A DNA stretch of 64,000 nt from Gammaproteobacteria bacterium. Its GTDB lineage: Bacteria > Pseudomonadota > Gammaproteobacteria > Xanthomonadales > Marinicellaceae. The DNA lies in assembly GCA_041395445.1 (NCBI GenBank), contig JAWLAO010000002.1:310001-374000 (forward strand), in the 5' to 3' direction. Below, one piece after another: positions 33,684-41,722 of the stretch. Both the position numbers and the translations under genes were made by a program. Below the pieces are notes generated by a model that made no database searches, was not told where the DNA came from, and saw only the letters and a program-made list of their open reading frames with translations. Position 1 is the stretch's first letter. Each line of letters starts with the position of its first letter.

Positions 33684-34223
33684 ATGAACTTACAAAAATA
33701 CAAATTTATAAACTGGGTATTACTTCTGTTTGTTGTGATTTTAACATCAGGTTGCTTTAAATGGACTCGATATGCCGGTGATGGAACTTTTGTCGACAAT
33801 GGACTCTTGTCATACGCAAATAGATATATGGTTGAGCTTGGAGAAATAGATATTTCCAGGGTTGGCATAAATAACTACACATTAAAAGGCCTGCCTCGTG
33901 CAACACTTATTGTCTATTTGCAAATTACCGAGGACAAACAAAATTCCTGGGGAGAAAAAAAGAATTATCCTGCAATTGTCAGGGTAAAATTACAAAACAG
34001 TAAAGGGCAATATCTGATTCAGGAAGAATCCAGTCTGAATCAGTGGACAAGAAGCTATAGTGCTCTTGACAACTTTTCTCATTTATACATCAGAGGAGAC
34101 TCAGACAGTTCTGGTAGTTATTTTGACTCTGAAAAGAAAGATGTTTATAAACTTTCAGTGGAAATTTTATCCTCATCATTTAACAGACCGACATCCGTTC
34201 TGCTTGTTGGGTGGACGAGGTGA
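33684..34223 (+). CDS. Lipoprotein of unknown function
   Basis: I start at ATG 33684, which gives a clean leader and lipobox (FVVILTSGC); the frame is open from 33660 but that would overlap the previous gene. The 179-residue product has a beta-rich mature domain (PRATLIVYLQITED, YPAIVRVKLQNSKG, SHLYIRGDSDSSG, SVLLVGWTR) that looks like a C2- or Ig-like sandwich. The function is unknown. Confidence 0.55.
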   Translation: MNLQKYKFINWVLLLFVVILTSGCFKWTRYAGDGTFVDNGLLSYANRYMVELGEIDISRVGINNYTLKGLPRATLIVYLQITEDKQNSWGEKKNYPAIVRVKLQNSKGQYLIQEESSLNQWTRSYSALDNFSHLYIRGDSDSSGSYFDSEKKDVYKLSVEILSSSFNRPTSVLLVGWTR

Positions 34224-34232
34224 ATTGCTCTG

Positions 34233-34586
34233 ATGTCTTCGATTAGAGAAAAAATGAATACTCTGAACCTGATTAATGAATTTAAAAAAACTTTCCCAAT
34301 GGAAAATCCACCATCTATTTTATCGGACTCCATTCAGCTTGATAAGTATGAAAGGAGGGAACTGGATTTACTTGCAGGGAAAACATGGATAGAGATTGAC
34401 TGTGAATTTCTGCAAGTAAGCTATGATATTATTTTTCATCTGAGTCCTGATGCTTTTCATTACTATTTGCCTGGCATTTGTTGTGCCGGATTGAGAGAGG
34501 ACAATAAAGATCTGCTTGTTTTTCATTCAATTATTACTATGCTGGACAGATCTCCGGTTCCTGAATATTGGGATGATTTTTTTTAA
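34233..34586 (+). CDS. DUF6714-like protein
   Basis: This 117-residue soluble protein contains ELDLLAGKTWIEIDCEFL followed by FHLSPDAFHYYLPGICCAGL, the 'SPEAFRYYLPA' type signature that I associate with DUF6714. Such proteins are small, of unknown function and often lie in immunity-like arrays. It begins 9 bp after the lipoprotein. A 126-bp gap follows in which I see no supported gene. Confidence 0.5.
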   Translation: MSSIREKMNTLNLINEFKKTFPMENPPSILSDSIQLDKYERRELDLLAGKTWIEIDCEFLQVSYDIIFHLSPDAFHYYLPGICCAGLREDNKDLLVFHSIITMLDRSPVPEYWDDFF

Positions 34587-34712
34587 AAAGGTGGTTATTG
34601 TTCACAACTCAGCAAATTTCAGTATTAAAAAACTGGCTTTTATGGCTTTCGGAAAGTAATATTTATGACGAAATATCAATTAATCGTTCGATAGAGACTT
34701 TGACTTTAATAA

Positions 34713-35198
34713 ATGAAACTGATGCAAGCAATTAAATTAAAAACACATTCTGACTTCTGTTTTAACGATTGTCCTATTCATGGTTTATTTTTTGAACATG
34801 AAAATTATGCTACTAATATGCTGATTGAGATTGATATTGTTAGATCATATGATGATGAAAATCTACCAATAACTCCGTCGGTCTTAAGGTTTACGGACAT
34901 TTCAAATCTGGAAATAGACTTAAACAGAGGCTCAGAAGGTAAAGATTATGGGATGCTGAGTCCAATTTATATTGATAGCTTATTTATTCAGGAAATCAAA
35001 AACAAGAGACCTCAATACACCATAGACCTCGTTAATGATGGGAAAATAATATGTTCTGCTAAGGCGGCAGAATTATTTTATCCCGATGATTTTATTGTGT
35101 CTCAAGATGGAAATGAATATTTATATTCCCATGAACGGAATGAGATAATGAAAAAAGTTAGAAATATTGCATTCACTGGTAAAATGGATTCAGTATGA
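34713..35198 (+). CDS. 'CPIHG' family hypothetical protein (immunity-like)
   Basis: This 161-residue protein has the N-terminal pattern NDCPIHGLFFEHENY, then NMLIEIDIVRSYDDE and PSVLRFTDISNLEID. I recall related small proteins with 'HDCHIHGxxF', 'LxLDIDYI' and 'PATLxFxNVxDL' in effector-immunity regions and cassettes. The C-terminal half is charged and unremarkable. A second in-frame ATG at 34722 is possible. The function is not established. Confidence 0.5.
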   Translation: MKLMQAIKLKTHSDFCFNDCPIHGLFFEHENYATNMLIEIDIVRSYDDENLPITPSVLRFTDISNLEIDLNRGSEGKDYGMLSPIYIDSLFIQEIKNKRPQYTIDLVNDGKIICSAKAAELFYPDDFIVSQDGNEYLYSHERNEIMKKVRNIAFTGKMDSV

Positions 35199-35276
35199 TA
35201 GCAACCAGCATTGTTCTAAATCAGAAGAAACCGTATTATCTGATAACAATTTTTTAAATACTGAGGTAAGAAGTCT

Positions 35277-35594
35277 TTGGAAAAGGTATTAAATATTCTA
35301 TTGCTTGTAATCTCATATTTGATAACGGTTTATCTGGTCTTTCAAATGGAAATTTCAATATTTATCGTGTGGATAATAAGTCCTGTTATTTTAGCAACAA
35401 TATTCAGAATAAAGTATCCATATTATTCATCTTCATCACTCATTGTATTTTTGCTTTTTACAACTTTCTATATATTCGACCAAAATCCACACTCTACAGC
35501 GGCTCTAATTTTTGTTTTCTTGCCAATTTACTCATTAGTCTTTGGTTTGTTGATAGAGTATTTAAACAAGTTGTTCAATACACCATCTGACTAA
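35277..35594 (+). CDS. Small hydrophobic membrane protein
   Basis: This ORF begins at TTG 35277, preceded by GAGGTAAG at a usable distance, and encodes 105 mostly hydrophobic residues with about four membrane helices. It ends 7 bp from the convergent queF gene and closes the small-gene array. The non-ATG start and lack of family keep confidence modest. Confidence 0.45.
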   Translation: MEKVLNILLLVISYLITVYLVFQMEISIFIVWIISPVILATIFRIKYPYYSSSSLIVFLLFTTFYIFDQNPHSTAALIFVFLPIYSLVFGLLIEYLNKLFNTPSD

Positions 35595-35601
35595 TCAGAG
35601 T

Positions 35602-35958
35602 TTACTTCTTGAAGTGCTCCACTTCAACATCGGTATAAATTCCGCCTCGAACCATAAATTCAATGCGTACTTTCATCCAGCGAGGATTGGTGGCTTTGAC
35701 TAAATCATCAAGGATTTCATTGGTGACGGCTTCGTGGAAAGCTCCGACATCACGGAATGACCATACATATAGTTTTAAAGATTTCAATTCAACACAAAGT
35801 TCATCAGGTGTGTAGTCCAGATAAATGGTGGCGAAATCCGGTTGTCCGGTTTTTGGGCAAAGACATGTGAATTCAGGGATTCGGATAGAAATTTTGTAGT
35901 CTCTGCCTTTTTGTGGGTTAACAAATGTTTCTAATTCTTTGCTTGGTGATGTACTCAT
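35602..35958 (-). CDS. queF: NADPH-dependent 7-cyano-7-deazaguanine reductase (short form)
   Basis: This 118-residue enzyme carries the catalytic Cys in FTCLCPKTGQPDFA and the QueF signature ELKSLKLYVWSFRD, with the substrate-binding region FHEAVTNEI. It reduces preQ0 to preQ1 in queuosine tRNA modification. The length fits the single-domain (YkvM-like) type. It is divergent from smc across 65 bp. Confidence 0.93.
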   Translation of the reverse strand: MSTSPSKELETFVNPQKGRDYKISIRIPEFTCLCPKTGQPDFATIYLDYTPDELCVELKSLKLYVWSFRDVGAFHEAVTNEILDDLVKATNPRWMKVRIEFMVRGGIYTDVEVEHFKK

Positions 35959-36023
35959 GGCATAATGTACCGTTTTTAAAAAACGTGCACCTTAAACAAT
36001 TAACAAAGGAATAGCAAGCCTCT

Positions 36024-39000
36024 ATGCGATTATCGAAGATAAAATTAGCGGGATTCAAGTCATTCGTTGACTCTACTGAATTTCTAATGCCATCCAATCT
36101 GATTGGTGTGGTCGGGCCGAACGGATGCGGCAAGTCAAATATCATTGATGCCGTGCGCTGGGTGATGGGTGAAACCTCGGCGAAAATGCTGCGTGGCGGT
36201 TCGATGACCGATGTGATTTTTAGCGGTTCCAGCTCGCGTAAACCGGTCGGTTCGGCTTCGGTGGAGTTGATTTTTGATAATTCCGATGGCTCTGTTAAAG
36301 GGGAATATGCCCAATACAATGAAATTTCCGTCAAACGCATCATGTCAATGGATGGGCAATCCAAATATTTTCTGAATAAAGCGAAATGCCGTAAAAAAGA
36401 CATTACCGATTTATTTTTGGGAACCGGTCTGGGACCACGAAGTTATGCCATTATCGAACAAGGTATGATTTCCCGAGTAGTGGAATCAAAACCGGAAGAG
36501 TTGAGAAATTACATCGAAGAAGCAGCCGGAATTTCAAAATATAGGGAACGTCGTCGTGAAACTGAAAGACGAATTCATCACACCAGAGAAAATCTGGAAC
36601 GCCTGGATGATTTGCGGGCAGAGGTTGGAAAACACATCAATCATTTGCAAAGACAGGCAAAAAATGCGGAAAAATATAAGGTGCTTAAAGAACAGTTTCG
36701 TGTGGTTGAAGCTGAATTACTCAGTTTAAACTGGCAGCAATGGCACAGCAAAACTGAAAAAAGCAACAAAACAGTGACTGAATTTGAAATTGCTCTGGAA
36801 GAAATCAAAAGCGGTCTCACCGGCAATGAAAAGCAAATTGATAAACAACGGATTCAGCAACATTTATTGCAGGATAAAAATAATGAAGTTCAGGAACAAC
36901 TTTATGGAATCAATACTGAAATCGGTAAAATTGAACAATTTATCAGTCACTCCAAGTCTTTATCAGAACGTTTGAAAAAAGAGCTGGAAGAAACTGAAGA
37001 GTCCATTCGTCTAACGGCCAAACAACTGGAAAATGATGAAAAGGATATTATCTCCACCAAAAAGCAAATTGAAGAAGTCGCACCTCAGGTTGAAGAATCG
37101 GAGAATATGCTCGCCGAGAAGCAACGAATATTCTCCGAACTGGAAGATGAGTTACTGCAATGGCAAACTTCTTGGAATGATTTAGTTTCCAAAATTGCTG
37201 AAAAAAACCGAATCGTCGAAGTAGAACAAACCAAAATTGCCAGTCTTGACCAGCAACTCATTCGCCAGGCGGAACGGTTACAAGTTTTACAAAAAGAAAG
37301 TTCGACAGCGGTGGCAAAACCATTGGAGCAGGAACTGGAAGTGCTCAAGCACAAACAGCACGAACTCAATCTTTTGCATGAGCAAAAAGTTGAAGAGTTG
37401 GAAAACACCAAAAATTCTCAGGAAGAAAAACGTCAACAGTCACGCTTACACAGAGACAAACTCAATGAATTGCATATGCAATTACATCAAGTCAAAGGAC
37501 GCAGAGGTTCATTATTGGCTTTGCAACAAGCTGCCATGGCAGAAGATAACCAGGAAGTTCAGGACTGGTATCAAAAACATCAATTGCAAACGGCAAAAAA
37601 ACTGTCTCAGCTACTTACTGTTGAAAACGGTTGGGAACAAGCAGTTGAAACGGCATTGGGTGAGAAACTTCAATCCTTGGTTTCCGATGATGAAAGCCAA
37701 CTTGAATTTTTGATTAAAGACTGGAATTATGGCGAGTTGACTGTTGTTAAAAGTTTTCATGATGATAATTCGGTTGTAGCCGGGACTTTGGCAGAAATGG
37801 TCAAAGGTCCTGAAGTGGTTTACGAATGGTTTAACCAAATATTCTTAACTGAAAACCTTTCCAGCGCCCTGGAAAACAGAAATAAACTGGTTAACGGACA
37901 ATGTTTTATCACCAAAGAAGGCTTGATGATTGGTAAAAACTGGGTTCGTACCACTCAGGGAGATACACAAGGCGGATTTCTGCTCAGACAGAAACAATTA
38001 AAAGAAATTGAGAAAGAAATCAGCCAGTTAGAGCAAACAGTTGACGCAACCACAAAAACCTCCGAGAAGCTTCGAGATGAAATCACTCAGCTTGAAGCCA
38101 AGAAAGAACAATTACAACTCGATGTCAATATGAGCCATCGTCGTCTTTCCGAACTGAATGCCACAGTTTCATCGAAGAAGCATAAAATTGAACAAATTCA
38201 GTTACGAAATGTTCAAATCAACACCGAAACCGAACAACTTCAACTGCAAATTGAAATTGATGAAACCAGCGTTAAAAAAGCCAGAGCGACTTTGGAAGAG
38301 GCCATCGCTATTGCAGATGAACTAAAATCTCAAAAACAACAGCAAGAAAGGCAACAGCATGATTTGGTTTTGAAAAAGGAGCAAGCCAAGAAGTCAATGT
38401 CGGATGCTTCGAGTTTTCATTATCAGCAAAAACTGTTATTGCAAACTCTGGAAGGCAAAATCACCACTTACAACAACGCCATTCAACGTCTGCAACAACA
38501 ATATCAGAAATTGCAAAATCGTGAGCAGGAGCTTTTAAAGCAAATTTCAAACGATAGTTCTCCTTTGGAAAGTAAGCAAAAAGAACTGGAAGAACTCATC
38601 GAAAAAAGGCTCAAAACAGAAAAACAAAGAGACGAACTCAGACAGCAGACTCAAACCTCTCAAGCAGAGCTTGATGTTCTGGAAAGACAACGAAATGACC
38701 ATAATGCCGGTATTGAACATGCTCGGTCAAAACTGGAAAATTCACGCCTGGAACAACAAAGCAACAAACTGCGTGCAGACAGTTTTGAGCAGCAAGTTAA
38801 AGAAAAAGGTTTTGAGGTTAAAGAAATCCTTGAAAAACTGGATGAAAGTCACAACGCTGATTACAAGCAAAACGAAATGGAGCGTTTGGATCGCAGTATT
38901 GAACGTCTGAAACCGGTTAATCTGGCAGCAATTTCCGAATACGAAGAGGAAAGCAAGCGCAAAGAATATCTCGACAAACAAAACGATGACTTAACAGAAG

Positions 39001-39521
39001 CATTGGAAACTCTGGAAAAAGCCATTCGCAAAATTGATAAAGAAACCAGAACCTTGTTTAAAGACACTTTTGAAGCGATTAATTCCAATATCAAAACTTT
39101 ATTTCCAAAACTATTTGGTGGCGGACATTGTTATCTCGAACTCACCAGTGATGATTTGCTGACCACAGGAATATCCATCATGGCGCGACCTCCGGGTAAA
39201 CGAATTTCCAATATTCAACTTCTTTCCGGAGGTGAAAAAGCTCTGACTGCTGTTGCGATGGTTTTCGCTATATTCAATCTGAATCCGGCTCCGTTTTGTA
39301 TGCTGGATGAGGTTGATGCTCCTCTGGATGATGCCAACGTCGGACGTTTTTCGCAAATGGTTAAAGAAATGTCGGATAAAGTCCAGTTTTTGTTCGTCAC
39401 ACACAACAAAGTCACCATGGAAATCGCCAACCAACTCAATGGTGTTACTATGCGTGAACCGGGAGTTTCAAGACTTGTGAGTGTGGACTTGTCAGAAGCT
39501 GAGAAGATGATAAGTGATTGA
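36024..39521 (+). CDS. smc: Chromosome segregation protein SMC
   Basis: This 1165-residue protein has the N-terminal Walker A (GPNGCGKSNIIDAVRWVMG, about 31-50), two long coiled coils (about 170-500 and 660-1000) around a hinge (about 510-640), and a C-terminal head with the ABC signature LLSGGEKALTAVA and Walker B FCMLDEVDAPLDD. It compacts and segregates chromosomes as a dimer with ScpA/ScpB, not encoded here. In many gammaproteobacteria smc is followed by zipA; here an IS982-family element and then exbB follow. Confidence 0.96.
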   Translation: MRLSKIKLAGFKSFVDSTEFLMPSNLIGVVGPNGCGKSNIIDAVRWVMGETSAKMLRGGSMTDVIFSGSSSRKPVGSASVELIFDNSDGSVKGEYAQYNEISVKRIMSMDGQSKYFLNKAKCRKKDITDLFLGTGLGPRSYAIIEQGMISRVVESKPEELRNYIEEAAGISKYRERRRETERRIHHTRENLERLDDLRAEVGKHINHLQRQAKNAEKYKVLKEQFRVVEAELLSLNWQQWHSKTEKSNKTVTEFEIALEEIKSGLTGNEKQIDKQRIQQHLLQDKNNEVQEQLYGINTEIGKIEQFISHSKSLSERLKKELEETEESIRLTAKQLENDEKDIISTKKQIEEVAPQVEESENMLAEKQRIFSELEDELLQWQTSWNDLVSKIAEKNRIVEVEQTKIASLDQQLIRQAERLQVLQKESSTAVAKPLEQELEVLKHKQHELNLLHEQKVEELENTKNSQEEKRQQSRLHRDKLNELHMQLHQVKGRRGSLLALQQAAMAEDNQEVQDWYQKHQLQTAKKLSQLLTVENGWEQAVETALGEKLQSLVSDDESQLEFLIKDWNYGELTVVKSFHDDNSVVAGTLAEMVKGPEVVYEWFNQIFLTENLSSALENRNKLVNGQCFITKEGLMIGKNWVRTTQGDTQGGFLLRQKQLKEIEKEISQLEQTVDATTKTSEKLRDEITQLEAKKEQLQLDVNMSHRRLSELNATVSSKKHKIEQIQLRNVQINTETEQLQLQIEIDETSVKKARATLEEAIAIADELKSQKQQQERQQHDLVLKKEQAKKSMSDASSFHYQQKLLLQTLEGKITTYNNAIQRLQQQYQKLQNREQELLKQISNDSSPLESKQKELEELIEKRLKTEKQRDELRQQTQTSQAELDVLERQRNDHNAGIEHARSKLENSRLEQQSNKLRADSFEQQVKEKGFEVKEILEKLDESHNADYKQNEMERLDRSIERLKPVNLAAISEYEEESKRKEYLDKQNDDLTEALETLEKAIRKIDKETRTLFKDTFEAINSNIKTLFPKLFGGGHCYLELTSDDLLTTGISIMARPPGKRISNIQLLSGGEKALTAVAMVFAIFNLNPAPFCMLDEVDAPLDDANVGRFSQMVKEMSDKVQFLFVTHNKVTMEIANQLNGVTMREPGVSRLVSVDLSEAEKMISD

Positions 39522-39529
39522 TAAAATAT

Positions 39530-39538
39530 AGTCTTTAT
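39530..39538. repeat. Target-site duplication, left copy
   Basis: AGTCTTTAT directly borders the left inverted repeat of the IS982-family element and is identical to the copy at 40524-40532. Confidence 0.9.
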
Positions 39539-39555
39539 ACCCGTGGTGCATTTAG
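39539..39555 (+). repeat. Left terminal inverted repeat of the IS element
   Basis: ACCCGTGGTGCATTTAG is the exact reverse complement of 40507-40523. The transposase stop codon lies inside it. Confidence 0.93.
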
Positions 39556-40426
39556 GCAATTTTAATTTTTAAATTGTTAATATTACGATTTTCGGAGTGG
39601 TTGATAAATTGAATTACAGTTAAAGCCGTTAACTTTGAAAGTATTCTGGATTTGAACCCATCAAATGTTTTTGCATAATTTCTGCGAATCATAAATTGGT
39701 CGCAAAGCTGAGAAAACAAAGTCTCAATTCGTTTCCTGGTTCTTGAAAGTATCCAATGCATCTTTCTGAAGTTAAACTGATTTTTACGCATAGGAACCTC
39801 CAGCCTAATTTCCCTCGTTTCAAATAAATCAAGTTGAATGCTATGACTCAGGTAACCTTTATCACCAATTAAATAACAACTTTTAAGCTGTTCTTTAACA
39901 TCATTCAGATAATGGATGTCGTGGACATTAGCCGGTGTCAAATCAAAACTTTTGAAAACACCGGCAGAAGAGCATACTGAATGAAGTTTGTATCCATAGA
40001 AGCTCATTTTTTGAGATGCACAATACCCATGATTGGGTGATGAGTTCATATCCTCTTTGCAGATTGTTGACCTAGCGGCACGGCTCATTTTGCAGACCTC
40101 CAAGGGCATACTGTCGATGACAAAGTGCTTGTCATCGCCAATCATTGCCTCTGCCATTTTCTTCCTAACTTGTTCAATATAAAGGAATAATCCACGCTTT
40201 CTTCTGTTATATACGGTTCTTTCAATTTTATCCAGAAGGTACTGAGGCAGTTTGTTAAACAAGTCTCTTTCGAGTCAATTCCCAGGTATTCTGATGTAAT
40301 ATTGATTGCAATTAACTCAATATCGCTTAGTTTTGGAGTTCTAATTTGATTTAAAAAGTTCTTTTGGGGTTCTACTTGGTGCAATGTATTTAATATTTTG
40401 GTATAACTAGATTCTAAGTTACTCAT
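39552..40426 (-). pseudogene. IS982-family transposase, frameshifted
   Basis: The N-terminal part (40426 leftwards; MSNLESSYTKIL, KLSDIELIAINITSEYLGI) and the remainder (from about 40271 to 39552; DLFNKLPQYLLDKIERTVYN, FVIDSMPLEVCKMSR, YCASQKMSFYGYKLH, LIGDKGYLS, KRIETLFSQLCDQFMIRRNY) are in different frames. Adding one base near 40271/40272 (GACTC|GAAAGAG) would restore a single ORF of about 290 residues reading DSERDLFNKL. The DDE residues are in the second part. Either the copy is inactivated or this is a sequencing error. IS982 transposases are normally made from one ORF. Confidence 0.85.
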
Positions 40427-40506
40427 TTTGTAGTGTATTTTGGATGTTGAGAATCCTAAATATACACGGCTTTTGCTAATGAGTAACTTACTTTTTTAGC
40501 TTTTTG

Positions 40507-40523
40507 CTAAATGCACCACGGGT
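40507..40523 (-). repeat. Right terminal inverted repeat of the IS element
   Basis: CTAAATGCACCACGGGT is the exact reverse complement of the left end. Confidence 0.93.
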
Positions 40524-40532
40524 AGTCTTTAT
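40524..40532. repeat. Target-site duplication, right copy
   Basis: AGTCTTTAT directly follows the right inverted repeat and matches 39530-39538. Confidence 0.9.
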
Positions 40533-40538
40533 TGAATT

Positions 40539-40600
40539 GGGTAGTGGACTTAAGTCCAACAAAGAATATGGAAAATAAGGTTGGCTAAAGCCAACTACCC
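40539..40600. repeat. REP/BIME-like palindrome pair
   Basis: Two hairpins, TGGACTTAAGTCCA (40545-40558) and GTTGGCTAAAGCCAAC (40580-40595), are enclosed by an outer inverted pair GGGTAGT (40539-40545) and ACTACCC (40594-40600). The two hairpins are variants of a GTTGG-type core in opposite orientation. This looks like a dispersed extragenic palindromic element rather than a gene-specific terminator, since no T-run follows. Genome copy number cannot be seen from here. Confidence 0.6.
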
Positions 40601-40689
40601 ACAACTTTTCTCTAATTCCAAACTAATTAACACAAATCCAACATTTGTTATTATAATATCAACCGTATTTTATTCTGGAGCAAGAATTC

Positions 40690-41301
40690 ATGCTTGAAAT
40701 TGTAACTTCCGGCGGTGTCGTCATGATTTTTATCCTGATTTTGATGGCTTTGGCGATGATGATTGTCGGGGAAAGATTTTGGTCATTGCGTAATAAGGAA
40801 ATCATTCCTGCGGATTTAAAAAACCAGGTGATTGACTGGTCGAAATCCAAACATTTGGATGAAAACCACATTACCAAACTGGAAGAAACTTCACCTTTGG
40901 GCTATGTCATGGCATCAGCTTTGCGCAATCGTCATTTGAATCGTGAGTCGATTGTTGAAGTGGTTGAGGATGCTGGCAGGCATGTAGTACACAAGATGGA
41001 AAAGCCTTTGAATTGGTTATCTGTGATTGCTGAGGTTTCACCACTTTTAGGTCTTTTAGGAACAGTTATCGGCATGATTAAGGTTTTTGCGGCCATCAAT
41101 GCCAATGGTGTTGGTGATGCTGCTCATCTGGCATCGGGTATTTCTCAAGCGTTAATAACAACCGCTGCCGGATTGGTTGTCGCAATTCCAGCTATGTTGT
41201 TCCATCGCCATTTTAAAACCAAAATTGGTGACCAGACCATTATTATCGAAACTCAGGTTATGGAACTGATTGATTCAATTAGTTCAGCTAAGAAGAAATA
41301 A
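40690..41301 (+). CDS. exbB: ExbB/TolQ-family proton channel protein of the lipid A operon
   Basis: This 203-residue membrane protein has three helices and the family signature PLLGLLGTVIGMIKVFAAI followed by SGISQALITTAAGLVVAIPA. With the next gene it forms an ExbB/ExbD motor. There is a GGAG ribosome site 11 nt upstream and a TATAAT at 40652-40657 that could be its -10. Placement upstream of msbA-lpxK-kdsB is a conserved layout that I know from Xanthomonadales and relatives. Which TonB or other partner it serves is not evident. Confidence 0.9.
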   Translation: MLEIVTSGGVVMIFILILMALAMMIVGERFWSLRNKEIIPADLKNQVIDWSKSKHLDENHITKLEETSPLGYVMASALRNRHLNRESIVEVVEDAGRHVVHKMEKPLNWLSVIAEVSPLLGLLGTVIGMIKVFAAINANGVGDAAHLASGISQALITTAAGLVVAIPAMLFHRHFKTKIGDQTIIIETQVMELIDSISSAKKK

Positions 41302-41302
41302 C

Positions 41303-41716
41303 ATGAAATTCAGCGAAGATAATAATCAAGGACCAAAACTGAATATGACATCATTGATCGATGTGGTGTTTCTGTTGTTGATTTTTTTTATGGTGACGAC
41401 TACTTTTGAAAAACAAGCCAAGTTGAAAATTCAACTACCGGAAGCAACTGAAAACACCACAAAACAAGCGCCGGATCAATTGGTTATCTCTATCAGTCAA
41501 AAAGGCGCTATTTATCTCAATAACAATGAGCTTGTTAATTCCAAATACGAAAGTATTGCCGCCGGTTTGAAGAAATTGAAAATTGGCGATAAAAAACCAC
41601 AAGTGATTATTCGTGCGGATGCCAATGCCGCTCACAAACACGTTGTCACAGTGATGGATGTTTTGGCGGATAATGATTTTAATAGTGTTTCCATAGCAAC
41701 CACTCAGCCTAAATAA
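41303..41716 (+). CDS. exbD: ExbD-family protein of the lipid A operon
   Basis: I start at ATG 41303 (MKFSEDNNQG), one base after the exbB stop, although the frame is open from 41270. The 137-residue product has the ExbD helix with the proton-relay Asp (SLIDVVFLLLIFFMV) and a periplasmic domain (VIIRADANAAHKHVV). It pairs with the preceding ExbB. msbA starts 6 bp after its stop codon. Confidence 0.9.
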   Translation: MKFSEDNNQGPKLNMTSLIDVVFLLLIFFMVTTTFEKQAKLKIQLPEATENTTKQAPDQLVISISQKGAIYLNNNELVNSKYESIAAGLKKLKIGDKKPQVIIRADANAAHKHVVTVMDVLADNDFNSVSIATTQPK

Positions 41717-41722
41717 AAATAA

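Larger units (their letters stand above)
39539..40523 (-). mobile_element. IS982-family insertion sequence, 985 bp
   Basis: The element is bounded by perfect 17-bp terminal inverted repeats and a 9-bp target duplication (AGTCTTTAT). Its size and its transposase are those of the IS982 family. It is inserted 17 bp after the smc stop codon, in the non-coding space before exbB, and transcribes away from exbB. Perfect ends and target duplication indicate a fairly recent insertion, although the transposase is frameshifted in this copy. Confidence 0.93.

Noticed and set aside
34598..34735. TTG-started ORF of about 45 codons before the CPIHG gene
   Set aside because: It overlaps the better-supported gene start and has no recognisable motif; it could be a decayed fragment but there is no evidence.
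29434..35594. Integron cassette array
   Set aside because: I looked for repeated attC-like sites (GTTRRRY and RYYYAAC pairs) between the small genes and saw none; no integron integrase is present.
39552..40426. Two separate genes for the IS transposase parts
   Set aside because: Both parts match successive regions of one IS982 transposase; a single missing base explains the split.
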